Shown here one piece after another: positions 24,584 through 34,840 of a stretch of 64,000 bases of DNA. How positions within the stretch are numbered: position 1 is the stretch's first letter; every line of letters begins with the position of its first letter. This stretch comes from Streptomyces brasiliensis (lineage in GTDB: Bacteria; Actinomycetota; Actinomycetes; Streptomycetales; Streptomycetaceae): positions 1 through 64,000 of the forward strand of contig NZ_BMQA01000032.1 in the NCBI RefSeq assembly GCF_014647875.1, written 5' to 3'. The notes below the pieces were generated by a model. That model saw only the letters and a program-made list of their open reading frames with translations, did no database searches and was not told the DNA's origin. A program made the translations under genes and the position numbers.

Positions 24584-25288
24584 ATGGCAGACCAGACCCA
24601 CGTCCTGTTCGTGGAGGACGACGACGTCATCCGCGAGGCCACGCAACTCGCCCTGGAGAGGGACGGCTTCGTGGTCACGGCGATGCCCGACGGGCTGTCG
24701 GGCCTGGCGGCGTTCCGGGCGGACCGGCCCGACATCGCGCTCCTGGACGTCATGGTCCCCGGCCTGGACGGGGTGAGCCTGTGCCGGCGCATCCGCGACG
24801 AGTCGACGGTGCCGGTGATCATGCTCTCGGCGCGCGCCGACTCGATCGACGTCGTGCTGGGGCTGGAAGCGGGCGCCGACGACTACGTGACCAAGCCGTT
24901 CGACGGTGCCGTGCTGGTCGCCCGCATCCGTGCGGTGCTGCGCCGGTTCGGGCACGCGGGCGGGGCCGCGCACGCGGAGGAGGCCGCTGCGTCGGTGAAC
25001 GGCGGCACGCTGACCTTCGGCGACCTGGAGATCGACACCGAGGGCATGGAGGTGCGGCGGACCGGGCAGCCGGTGGCACTCACGCCGACCGAGATGCGGC
25101 TGCTGCTGGAGTTCTCCGCCGTGCCGGGTACGGTGCTCTCCCGCGACAAGCTGCTCGAGCGGGTGTGGGACTACGGCTGGGGCGGGGACACCCGGGTCGT
25201 CGACGTCCATGTGCAGCGGCTGCGCACCAAGATCGGCCAGGACCGGATCGAGACGGTCCGCGGCTTCGGCTACAAGCTGAAGGCCTGA
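24584..25288 (+). CDS. cseB: Response regulator CseB
   Basis: A 234-residue OmpR/PhoB-type regulator: receiver domain with the phospho-acceptor Asp in ALLDVMVPG (about 53), Lys in DDYVTKPF, and a C-terminal winged helix (MEVRRTGQPVALTPTEMRLL, ending RGFGYKL). It activates the sigE promoter when phosphorylated by CseC. The 126-bp gap to cseA holds a perfect GGACCGCGGTCC palindrome (24475-24486 region). cseC follows after 13 bp. Confidence 0.95.
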   Translation: MADQTHVLFVEDDDVIREATQLALERDGFVVTAMPDGLSGLAAFRADRPDIALLDVMVPGLDGVSLCRRIRDESTVPVIMLSARADSIDVVLGLEAGADDYVTKPFDGAVLVARIRAVLRRFGHAGGAAHAEEAAASVNGGTLTFGDLEIDTEGMEVRRTGQPVALTPTEMRLLLEFSAVPGTVLSRDKLLERVWDYGWGGDTRVVDVHVQRLRTKIGQDRIETVRGFGYKLKA

Positions 25289-25301
25289 GCGGGGCGGCGG
25301 C

Positions 25302-26669
25302 ATGCGCGGGACGATCCGACACCCAGCCCGTGAACGCGTCCAGCAGGCGGGCGTCGGCAGGGGACTCAAGGCCGGCCTCAGAACCGGACTCAGATGGAAG
25401 CTCAGCGCTGCCATCGCGCTGGTCGGCGCACTGGTGGCGGTCGCGCTCAGCCTCGTCGTGCACAACGCGGCCCGGGTCTCGATGCTGGACAACGCGCGCG
25501 ACCTCGCGGACGAGCGTGTGCAGATCGCACAGCGCAACTACGAGCTGTCCGGGCGCCCGAACTTCCCCAGCATCAAGATCGACGACCCCGAGCTGCCGTC
25601 CGAGCTGCGCGAGAAGGTCGACGAGGGCCGCCGGGCCACCTACGTCACGGACCGGGGCGGGAACGTGCCGGACATCTGGGCGGCCGTCCCGGTCAAGGAC
25701 GGCCATGTGCTGTCGCTGCACACCCACTTCCCGGACCGCAGCACGGACGTGATGACGGACCTGAACAAGGCCCTGGTCATCGGCTCGATAGCGGTCGTCC
25801 TCGGCGGCAGCGCGCTGGGTGTGCTGATCGGCGGGCAGCTGTCGCGCCGGCTGCGCAAGGCGGCGGCCGCGGCGAACCAGGTCGCCAAGGGCGAGACGGA
25901 CGTACGGGTGCGGGACGCCATCGGCGGAGTCGTACGAGACGAGACCGACGACCTTGCGCGTGCGGTGGACGCCATGGCGGACGCGCTCCAGCAGCGCCTC
26001 GAGGCCGAGCGCCGGGTCACCGCGGACATCGCGCACGAGCTGCGCACCCCGGTGACCGGCCTGCTGACCGCCGCCGAACTCCTCCCGCCCGGCCGCCCGA
26101 CCGAACTGGTCCTGGACCGGGCCAAGGCGATGCGCACCCTCGTCGAGGACGTCCTGGAGGTGGCCCGGCTCGACAGCGCCTCCGAGCGGGCCGAGCTGCA
26201 GGACATCATGCTGGGCGAGTTCGTCACCCGGCGCGTGGCGGCCAAGGATCCGCAGATCGCTGTGCGGGTGGTGCACGAGTCGGAGGTCACCACCGATCCG
26301 CGGCGCCTTGAGCGGGTCCTGTTCAATCTGCTCGCCAACGCCGCCCGGCACGGCAAGCCCCCGATCGAGGTCACCGTGGAGGGCCGTGTCATCCGGGTCC
26401 GCGACCACGGCCCCGGCTTCCCGGAGGACCTGCTCGCGGAGGGGCCGAGCCGCTTCCGCACGGGCAGCACGGACCGCGCGGGCCAGGGTCACGGCCTCGG
26501 CCTGACCATCGCCGCGGGTCAGGCACGGGTGCTGGGTGCCCGGCTGACCTTCCGCAACGTACGGCCCGCGGGCGCGCCGGAGCACGTGCCCGCGGAGGGC
26601 GCGGTGGCGGTGCTGTGGCTGCCGGAGCACGCGCCGACGAGCACCGGCAGCTATCCGGTGATGCCGTAG
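25302..26669 (+). CDS. cseC: Sensor histidine kinase CseC
   Basis: A 455-residue membrane kinase. It has a short cytoplasmic N-terminus, a first membrane segment (about 31-53), an extracytoplasmic loop of about 95 residues, a second segment (about 148-172) and a HAMP domain. The HisKA motif DIAHELRTPVTGL is followed by N box NLLANAARHG and G boxes DHGPGFPE and GHGLGL. It senses envelope damage, for example by cell-wall antibiotics, and phosphorylates CseB. It ends 9 bp before the convergent VOC gene, with no clear terminator between. Confidence 0.94.
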   Translation: MRGTIRHPARERVQQAGVGRGLKAGLRTGLRWKLSAAIALVGALVAVALSLVVHNAARVSMLDNARDLADERVQIAQRNYELSGRPNFPSIKIDDPELPSELREKVDEGRRATYVTDRGGNVPDIWAAVPVKDGHVLSLHTHFPDRSTDVMTDLNKALVIGSIAVVLGGSALGVLIGGQLSRRLRKAAAAANQVAKGETDVRVRDAIGGVVRDETDDLARAVDAMADALQQRLEAERRVTADIAHELRTPVTGLLTAAELLPPGRPTELVLDRAKAMRTLVEDVLEVARLDSASERAELQDIMLGEFVTRRVAAKDPQIAVRVVHESEVTTDPRRLERVLFNLLANAARHGKPPIEVTVEGRVIRVRDHGPGFPEDLLAEGPSRFRTGSTDRAGQGHGLGLTIAAGQARVLGARLTFRNVRPAGAPEHVPAEGAVAVLWLPEHAPTSTGSYPVMP

Positions 26670-26678
26670 GGGCGCAGG

Positions 26679-27122
26679 TCAGCTCGCCCAGTCCTGCGAC
26701 AGGTCGAGGTCCTCGCGGGGCTGGGTGAACGAGAACCAGTTCCCGGAGTCGTCGCGGAACAGCGCCTCAGTGCCGTACGGCCGCTCCTGCGGCTCCTGGA
26801 GGAACTCCACCCCGCGGTCCTTGAGCCTCTTGTAGTCGCCGTGGATGTCGTCGGTGGTCAGCACCCCGGCGCCGAGCGCCCCCTTGGTCACGAGCTTCTT
26901 GACCATCTCGGCGGACTCGGGGTCCATCGCGGGCGGGCCCGGTACCATCAGGGTCAGCTCGACGTCGGGCTGGCTCGGGGAGCCCACGGTCAGCCAGCGC
27001 GCACCGGCCTCGCCCATCGTCATGTCCGTACGGATCTCGAGGCCCAGCTTCTCCGTGTAGAACTCCTTGGCCCGGTCCTGGTCGAGGACCCAGACGGTCG
27101 AGATCTTCAGTCCCTTGATCAT
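26679..27122 (-). CDS. VOC-family (glyoxalase-like) protein
   Basis: A 147-residue vicinal-oxygen-chelate protein with one paired beta-alpha-beta module (ISTVWVLDQDRAKEFYTEKLG at the start, the EALFRDDSGNWFSFTQP strand near the end). Members include glyoxalases, dioxygenases and drug-binding proteins; the substrate is unknown. Just 57 bp downstream of an AraC-type regulator gene in the same direction, so the two probably form an operon and the regulator may control it. Confidence 0.85.
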   Translation of the reverse strand: MIKGLKISTVWVLDQDRAKEFYTEKLGLEIRTDMTMGEAGARWLTVGSPSQPDVELTLMVPGPPAMDPESAEMVKKLVTKGALGAGVLTTDDIHGDYKRLKDRGVEFLQEPQERPYGTEALFRDDSGNWFSFTQPREDLDLSQDWAS

Positions 27123-27179
27123 CGTGCGCTCCTGTCGGCGGCGATCCCTCTTGCACCGTCACCGTAGGCAGCCGCGGCG

Positions 27180-27611
27180 TCAGTCCGCTTCTCCGGAATT
27201 GCGCTGTGCGTCGCCGGGTCCCTTTCTGAAGCCGCCCGCCCAGAGCATGGCGTAGCACCCCGGTATGAGGGCGGCTCCGCGTCCCACGTGCTTGGCCCGG
27301 TACTCGCTCGGGGTCAGCCCGGTCCAGTTCTTGAACCGGGCGGAGAAGGTGCCCAGGCTGCTGAAGCCGACGAGGTGACAGATCTCGGTGACCGTGAGGT
27401 TGGCGGTGCGCAGCAGATCCTCGGCCCGCTCGATGCGGCGGTGGGTCAGATACTGGCCGGGCGTCTCGCCGTACGCCTCCTTGAAGGCGCGGATGAAGTG
27501 ATAGCGCGAGTAGCCCGCGTGCCTGGCCACCGTGTCCAGGTCGAGCGCGGGGTCGGCCCAGTCGCGGTCCATGGCGTCCTTGGCCAGGCGCAACTGGCGC
27601 ATCTTGTCCAT
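27180..27611 (-). CDS. AraC-family regulator, HTH-only form
   Basis: A 143-residue protein consisting almost entirely of an AraC DNA-binding domain: first helix-turn-helix LDTVARHAGYSRYHFIRAFKE, second ICHLVGFSSLGTFSARFKNWTG. There is no N-terminal ligand domain, so it resembles SoxS/MarA-sized activators. The start is ATG 27611 (MDKMRQL); an upstream GTG would add a few residues. It lies upstream of the VOC gene on the same strand. Confidence 0.85.
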   Translation of the reverse strand: MDKMRQLRLAKDAMDRDWADPALDLDTVARHAGYSRYHFIRAFKEAYGETPGQYLTHRRIERAEDLLRTANLTVTEICHLVGFSSLGTFSARFKNWTGLTPSEYRAKHVGRGAALIPGCYAMLWAGGFRKGPGDAQRNSGEAD

Positions 27612-27679
27612 GGGCCGATGGTGACACGGGGCACTGACATCGCCGCCGGGCGGCAGCCCCGGACGCCTCCCGGCAACGG

Positions 27680-27718
27680 CGAAGGTCCCCCGGGGGCGGA
27701 CACACCGGGGGACCTTCG
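27680..27718 (-). terminator. Strong terminator after the MFS exporter gene
   Basis: A perfect 14-bp stem, CGAAGGTCCCCCGG (27680-27693) with CCGGGGGACCTTCG (27705-27718), and an 11-nt loop, lies 13 bp past the stop of the exporter gene. Confidence 0.8.
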
Positions 27719-27730
27719 GCTCAGGTCGGC

Positions 27731-29323
27731 TCAGACAGCCTCGGCCAGCGGAGCCGGCGCCGCGTCGGCCGCCTCCTCGGGCGCCTTCTGCGGGCCGCCC
27801 TTGAGCGGGACCTCCTTGACGAACAGGGCCGCCAGCAGGACGAGCACCGCGATCACCGAGCCCAGCAGGAACGCCGAGTGCGTACCGGCGGACACCGCGT
27901 GCTGGTACGCCTCGCGCGCCGCCGCAGGCAGCTTGGCGAGGCTGGCCGCGTCGAGCTGCGCGGACTGTTCGGTCATCTTGGCGCCCAGAGCCCCCGCCCG
28001 CTCGGCCATCACGTCCTGGACGCGGTGGTTGAACAGCGCGCCCATGATCGCGACGCCGAAGGACGAACCGAGCGTACGGAACAGGGTGGTCGACGAGGAC
28101 GCGACGCCCATGTCCTTCATCTCCACGCTGTTCTGCGCGACCAGCATGGTGATCTGCATCAGGCAGCCCATGCCGAGGCCCAGGACGGCCATGTAGACGC
28201 CGGAGGTGAACCGGGAAGTGCCGGTGTCCATCAGCGACAGCAGATACAGACCCGTGATCATCAGCACGCCGCCGACGATCGGGAAGATCTTGTAGCGTCC
28301 GGTGTTGGTGGTCACGCGCCCGGCCACCATCGAGGTCACCAGCATCGCGCCGAGCATCGGCAGGAGCAGCAGACCCGAGTTGGTCGCGGACGCGCCCTGC
28401 ACCGACTGCTGGTACAGCGGCAGGAAGAGCGTGGCGCCGAACATCACGAAACCGGTGATGAAACCGATGACGGACATCAGTGTGAAGTTGCGGCTGCGGA
28501 AGATGTGCAGCGGCACGACCGGCGCGGCGGCCTTGGTCTGCCAGAACACGAACCCGATCAGCGCGACGACGCCGATGCCGGTCAGCTCCGTGATCCGCGC
28601 GGACGTCCAGGCGTACTGCGTGCCGCCCCAGGTCGTCACCAGCACGATCGAGGTGATGCCGACGGTCAGCAGCAGGACGCCGAGGTAGTCGATGCCCGCC
28701 TTGGTCCGCTTCTTCGGCAGGTGCAGCACGACACTGACCAGCACCAGCGCGACCGCGCCGAGCGGCAGGTTGATGTAGAAGGACCAGCGCCAGCCCCAGT
28801 TGTCGGTGATGGTGCCGCCGACGAGCGGACCGCCGATCATGGCCAGCGCCATGATCGCGGCCATCATGCCCTGGTACTTGCCGCGCTCGCGGGGCGGGAT
28901 CAGGTCGCCGATGATCGCCATGACGCCGACCATCAGACCGCCGGCGCCGAGGCCCTGTACGGCGCGGAACCCGATCAGCTGGCCCATGTCCTGCGCCATG
29001 CCGCTCAGCGCGGAGCCGATCAGGAAGAGCACGATCGAGGTCATGAAGGTGGCCTTGCGGCCGTACATGTCGCCGAGCTTGCCCCAGATCGGGGTGGCCG
29101 CCGCGGTCGCCAGGGTGTACCCGGTCACGACCCACGACAGGTGCTCGAGCCCGCCCAGCTCACCCACGATCGTCGGCATCGCGGTGCCCACGATCATGTT
29201 GTCGAGCATCGCGAGCATCATCGCGATCATGAGCGCGAGCAGGACGACCCGCACGCTCCTCGGCTGTTTCTCGGGCTTGCCCGCTGCCCCCTGGCCAGTC
29301 ACGGCCGTCTCTGTGTCCGCCAT
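27731..29323 (-). CDS. MFS drug exporter, DHA2 (14-segment) family
   Basis: A 530-residue proton-driven efflux pump of the EmrB/QacA group. It has motif A after segment 2 (GKLGDMYGRK), motif C-like GGPLVGG in segment 5 and about fourteen hydrophobic segments. Likely exports toxic compounds; substrates are unknown. The start is ATG 29323, since GGGGGAG lies 8 nt upstream; GTG 29332 is too close to it. Divergent from a TetR-type gene with three copies of a 21-bp element between, a typical repressor/pump pair. Confidence 0.9.
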   Translation of the reverse strand: MADTETAVTGQGAAGKPEKQPRSVRVVLLALMIAMMLAMLDNMIVGTAMPTIVGELGGLEHLSWVVTGYTLATAAATPIWGKLGDMYGRKATFMTSIVLFLIGSALSGMAQDMGQLIGFRAVQGLGAGGLMVGVMAIIGDLIPPRERGKYQGMMAAIMALAMIGGPLVGGTITDNWGWRWSFYINLPLGAVALVLVSVVLHLPKKRTKAGIDYLGVLLLTVGITSIVLVTTWGGTQYAWTSARITELTGIGVVALIGFVFWQTKAAAPVVPLHIFRSRNFTLMSVIGFITGFVMFGATLFLPLYQQSVQGASATNSGLLLLPMLGAMLVTSMVAGRVTTNTGRYKIFPIVGGVLMITGLYLLSLMDTGTSRFTSGVYMAVLGLGMGCLMQITMLVAQNSVEMKDMGVASSSTTLFRTLGSSFGVAIMGALFNHRVQDVMAERAGALGAKMTEQSAQLDAASLAKLPAAAREAYQHAVSAGTHSAFLLGSVIAVLVLLAALFVKEVPLKGGPQKAPEEAADAAPAPLAEAV

Positions 29324-29347
29324 CCCTCTCACTCCCCCTGCGACCGC

Positions 29348-29368
29348 ACTTACTTGCCGCCCGGCTAG
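29348..29368 (-). promoter_or_regulatory. Operator-like 21-bp element, copy 1
   Basis: On the minus strand this reads CTAGCCGGGCGGCAAGTAAG plus T. The same element occurs twice more on the plus strand (29399-29419 and 29433-29453) with two differences each. Copy 1 lies between a possible minus-strand promoter (GTGACA and TGTAGT, 16-bp spacing) and the exporter start, a good place for repression. Confidence 0.6.
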
Positions 29369-29398
29369 TTGACTACACTCGGGAAGGTAGACCTGTCA

Positions 29399-29419
29399 CT
29401 AGCCGGTCGTCAAGTAAGT
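29399..29419 (+). promoter_or_regulatory. Operator-like 21-bp element, copy 2
   Basis: Begins CTAGCCGGTCGTCAAGTAAG and differs from copy 1 at two positions (G to T). It overlaps the likely -35 region of the exporter promoter. Confidence 0.6.
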
Positions 29420-29432
29420 TTCTTGGGCGGGG

Positions 29433-29453
29433 CCAGCCGGGCGGCAGGTAAGT
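29433..29453 (+). promoter_or_regulatory. Operator-like 21-bp element, copy 3
   Basis: Begins CCAGCCGGGCGGCAGGTAAG and differs from copy 1 at two positions. It lies 26 bp before the TetR-type gene start, a position suited to autoregulation. Confidence 0.6.
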
Positions 29454-29479
29454 TTCGCCGGAGCGCGAGGAGTACGAGG

Positions 29480-30082
29480 ATGGGCGTCACCATGGACGGC
29501 ACCAAGCAGCAGCGCCGGGGAAACACCCGCCAGCGCATCCAGGACGTCGCACTCGAACTCTTCGCCGAGCAGGGCTACGAGAAGACCTCGCTGCGCGAGA
29601 TCGCCGAGCGCCTCGACGTCACCAAGGCGGCGCTCTACTACCACTTCAAGACCAAGGAAGAGATCATCGTCAGCCTCTTCGAGGATCTGACGCAGCCGAT
29701 CCAGGACCTGATCGAGTGGGGCGAGCGGCAGCCGCACACCCTGGAGACCAAGCAGGAGATCGTACGGCGCTACAGCCAGGCCCTCGCCGACGCCGGACCG
29801 CTGTTCCGCTTCATGCAGGAGAACCAGGCGACCGTACGGGAACTGCGCATCGGCGACTCGTTCAAGGACCGTATGCGCGGCCTGCGCGACATCATCATCG
29901 ACCCGGACGCGGACCTGGTCGACCAGGTCCGCTGCGTCAGTGCGTTGTTCACGCTGCACGCCGGGATGTTCGTCATGCAGGACCTCGAAGGCGACCCCGA
30001 GAAGAAGCGCAAGGCCGTTCTCGAGGTCGCCGTGGACCTGGTGACGCAGGCGCACGAGGGCGCCCACGACTCAGGCTCTTAG
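29480..30082 (+). CDS. TetR-family repressor of the divergent MFS exporter
   Basis: A 200-residue TetR protein with the helix-turn-helix RIQDVALELFAEQGYEKTSL followed by REIAERLDVTKAALYYHFKT, then a helical ligand domain. The start is ATG 29480, 7 nt after GAGGAG; earlier in-frame starts would run through the operator copies. Its place opposite the DHA2 exporter and the repeated elements between them indicate that it represses the pump until a drug binds. Its stop overlaps the convergent M23 peptidase gene by 4 bp. Confidence 0.9.
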   Translation: MGVTMDGTKQQRRGNTRQRIQDVALELFAEQGYEKTSLREIAERLDVTKAALYYHFKTKEEIIVSLFEDLTQPIQDLIEWGERQPHTLETKQEIVRRYSQALADAGPLFRFMQENQATVRELRIGDSFKDRMRGLRDIIIDPDADLVDQVRCVSALFTLHAGMFVMQDLEGDPEKKRKAVLEVAVDLVTQAHEGAHDSGS

Positions 30083-30687
30083 ACGTGCACGCCCTGGGCA
30101 CGCAGGAAGGGGACCGGGTCGATGCCCGAGCCGTAGTTCGGGGTCGTACGGATCTCGAAGTGCAGGTGCGGGCCGGTCGAGTTGCCGGTGTTGCCGGAGA
30201 GGGCTATGTGCTGGCCGGTCTTGACGACCTGGCCCATCCGCACGTCGACCTTCGACAGGTGGGCGTACTGGGAGTAGGTCCCGTTGCCGTGCTTGATGAC
30301 GATCGCGTTGCCGTACGCCGGACCGTCACCGGCGCCGTTCGGGCCGGCCTTGACGACGGTGCCGCCGTGGGCGGCGACGACGTTGGTGCCGATCGGCACG
30401 GCGAAGTCCTGACCGCTGTGCTTGTGCGCCCAGTGGCTGCCGGACTGGGCGAAGCCCGCGGACAGCGTGTACTTCTTCACCGGGTCGACCCAGGCGGCGG
30501 AGGACTTGGCGGCGGCCGCGACGGTGCCCGCCTTGGCGGCGGTGGCCGGTGCGGCGGTGTGCGCGGTGGCGGCGCCGGCGACCCCGGCTCCCAGGACGAC
30601 CGAGGTGCCCAGGCCGACGGCCATGACGGCGGCGCGGGAGCGGAGCGTGGACGCGAGGGACTTGCGGGACGTGACGCGCTGGAACAT
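30079..30687 (-). CDS. Secreted M23 (LytM-type) peptidase
   Basis: A 202-residue exported protein. The signal peptide runs from MFQRVTSRKSLA through a hydrophobic core to about AGAATA (residues 38-42). The catalytic domain has the zinc motif HSGQDF (HxxxD) and HLHFEI (HxH), the features of lysostaphin-like endopeptidases that cut peptidoglycan cross-bridges. An active-site His in SQYAHLS is also present. ATG 30687 follows GAGG at 5 nt. It has a long upstream region that may carry a regulatory RNA. Confidence 0.92.
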   Translation of the reverse strand: MFQRVTSRKSLASTLRSRAAVMAVGLGTSVVLGAGVAGAATAHTAAPATAAKAGTVAAAAKSSAAWVDPVKKYTLSAGFAQSGSHWAHKHSGQDFAVPIGTNVVAAHGGTVVKAGPNGAGDGPAYGNAIVIKHGNGTYSQYAHLSKVDVRMGQVVKTGQHIALSGNTGNSTGPHLHFEIRTTPNYGSGIDPVPFLRAQGVHV

Positions 30688-31080
30688 CTAGACCTCGTCA
30701 GTTCGGGGACAGAGAACCACCTGGCACACAGCCGTCTGCCGGTGGGGCATCACCTTGGTAACCCGGCGACGCACTTGCCCTCAAACAGCCCATCTACGAA
30801 GCAATCTAGTAATTGACGGCGAAATCGCCCCATCCTTGACAGTGGCCGCGCCGGCCGGGCAATGCCCCTGACGACGCCGAATCCTTACGTAACATTCCGA
30901 AATAAATGTCCGCATTTGCCCGCATCCGATGTCCCACTATCTCGTGTAGTACCGGACATTTCGCCTGTAAGGCATGTCACTGAGGGGCAAGATCGACGAC
31001 CCCCTGAATGTGACCGGCGCTACTCTGACCAGCGGTCACACGGGCGGGCACGTCAGGTTCGCGAGCGAGAAGGTTCTGCG

Positions 31081-31121
31081 CGGATCCACGGACCCGGGCG
31101 ACGAGCGGGTCCGTGGATCCG
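31081..31121. repeat. Perfect 16-bp inverted repeat in non-coding DNA
   Basis: Arms CGGATCCACGGACCCG (31081-31096) and CGGGTCCGTGGATCCG (31106-31121) with a 9-nt centre. It would form a very stable hairpin. No gene ends nearby and no U-tract follows, so it is not an ordinary terminator. Confidence 0.85.
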
Positions 31122-31514
31122 GAGCACGTGGCGACGACCACCTGGCAAGGCTCGATCCCCTCGGCGGGGACGGTGGCGAGGTCGTCCCGGAGTGCGCCGC
31201 GCGGGTCGTCCGCACGGAACCGGGCTGCCGTCCGAACGGGGCTCGAGCCGCCAGAACCCGGTCCGCCGCCGGCGGAGGGCAGCGGCGTGGTGCTCACCAC
31301 GTCCGTGGCGAACGTGCTGTGTCCGCACGACCGACGCCGAACTCACCGTGGACGGCGGGGGCTGCCGGCTCTGATCCTCGGCGTGGGCCGCGGGCTGTGC
31401 GCCGTTCCGGATGGAGTTCGAAGGTCCTTTCGCAACAGGGAAGTTGACGGTTCGTCTGGACCCCCTGTACGCCTGGGAGTTCCCTCCATGTGACGCGCAT
31501 CTCTGGGCGCCTAC

Positions 31515-31547
31515 CGTTCAGTAACCCTACGGTTTCCCTCACGCCAC
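31515..31547 (+). promoter_or_regulatory. Possible PHO box before the acid phosphatase gene
   Basis: Three successive 11-mers, GTTCAGTAACC, CTACGGTTTCC and CTCACGCCACC, share their ends (ACC/TCC/ACC) at 11-nt spacing and the first resembles the PhoP direct-repeat unit GTTCACC-type. The target would be the phosphatase gene 60 bp downstream. Only one unit matches well, so this is tentative. Confidence 0.35.
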
Positions 31548-31607
31548 CGTCACCAAAGATCATGCCCCTGACACAGGCAGCGCACGGACGTGAGAGGACC
31601 CCCACCG

Positions 31608-32243
31608 ATGACCAGACGCCCCTGGGCGCGCCGTATCGCCGTAACCGCCGTCTCCGTGGCCGCCGTGGCCGCGATGGCCGCACCCGCCGACGCGGCCACG
31701 ACGGCCACGACGACCGCACCGGCCACCGCCGCGAGCAGCACCGCCGCCGAGGTCGACTACGCCACCTGGCAGCGGGACTGCCAATCGGTGATGAACCAGG
31801 CCCTGCCGTACCTGAAGAACCGCATCGCCGCCGCCGAGCCGGGCGAGAAGCAGGCGATCGTCTTCGACATCGACAACACCACGCTGGAGACCGACTTCGG
31901 CTTCACCTACCCGCAGCCGGCCAACAAGCCCGTCCTGGACGTCGCCAAGTACGCCCAGGAGCACGGAGTCTCGTTGTTCTTCGTCACGGCCCGCCCGGGC
32001 ATCATCTACCTGCCCACCGAGTACAACCTCGAGTACGACGGTTACGACGTCTCCGGCCTGTACGTCCGCGGCCTCTTCGACCTCTTCAAGGACGTCGCCG
32101 CCTACAAGACCGCGCAGCGCGTCGACATCGAGAACAAGGGCTACACGATCATCGCGAACATCGGCAACAGCGCCACCGACCTGTCGGGCGGCCACGCCGA
32201 GAAGACGTTCAAGCTGCCGGACTACAACGGGCAGTTGTCCTGA
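31608..32243 (+). CDS. Secreted HAD-type acid phosphatase (class B-like)
   Basis: A 211-residue exported phosphatase. A twin-Arg-containing signal peptide (MTRRPWARRIAVTAVSVAAV, cut near ADAA) is followed by the HAD motif I FDIDNTTLE with the nucleophile Asp, motif II FFVTARPG, and a C-terminal region ANIGNSATDL that carries the acidic motif. It should release phosphate from organic esters outside the cell. GAGAGGA precedes ATG 31608 by 9 nt. It is convergent with clpC, with a strong terminator between them. Confidence 0.9.
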   Translation: MTRRPWARRIAVTAVSVAAVAAMAAPADAATTATTTAPATAASSTAAEVDYATWQRDCQSVMNQALPYLKNRIAAAEPGEKQAIVFDIDNTTLETDFGFTYPQPANKPVLDVAKYAQEHGVSLFFVTARPGIIYLPTEYNLEYDGYDVSGLYVRGLFDLFKDVAAYKTAQRVDIENKGYTIIANIGNSATDLSGGHAEKTFKLPDYNGQLS

Positions 32244-32258
32244 CGCCGGAAGGCATGC

Positions 32259-32293
32259 GAAAGGGGCCGGTGCTGGTGGCACCGGCCCCTTTC
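32259..32293. terminator. Strong bidirectional terminator, phosphatase gene/clpC
   Basis: A perfect 15-bp stem, GAAAGGGGCCGGTGC (32259-32273) with GCACCGGCCCCTTTC (32279-32293), and a 5-nt loop. The A-run on one side and T-run on the other serve both convergent genes. Confidence 0.9.
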
Positions 32294-32314
32294 TTCGGCT
32301 CAACCCTCTGAGGG

Positions 32315-34840
<2,526 letters not shown>

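Larger units (their letters stand above)
30688..31607. other. Gene-poor stretch of 0.9 kb
   Basis: The first part (30688-30840) is the leader of the M23 gene. Next comes an AT-rich patch around 30879-30910 with a TTACGTAA palindrome, unusual in this genome. From 30970 to 31490 all six frames have open stretches, but none shows a family motif, a good start and streptomycete codon bias together. A 16-bp inverted repeat stands at 31081-31121. The last part holds the promoter of the phosphatase gene. A decayed gene is possible but not shown. Confidence 0.5.

Noticed and set aside
31081..31121. Inverted repeat considered as a tRNA or transposon end
   Set aside because: It has no cloverleaf, no flanking target duplication and no transposase nearby.
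30862..31493. Several overlapping frames in the gene-poor stretch, both strands
   Set aside because: None has a ribosome site, a family motif and a streptomycete codon pattern together. One segment (VVLTTSVANVLC) recalls an anti-sigma ATPase helix but the rest does not follow.
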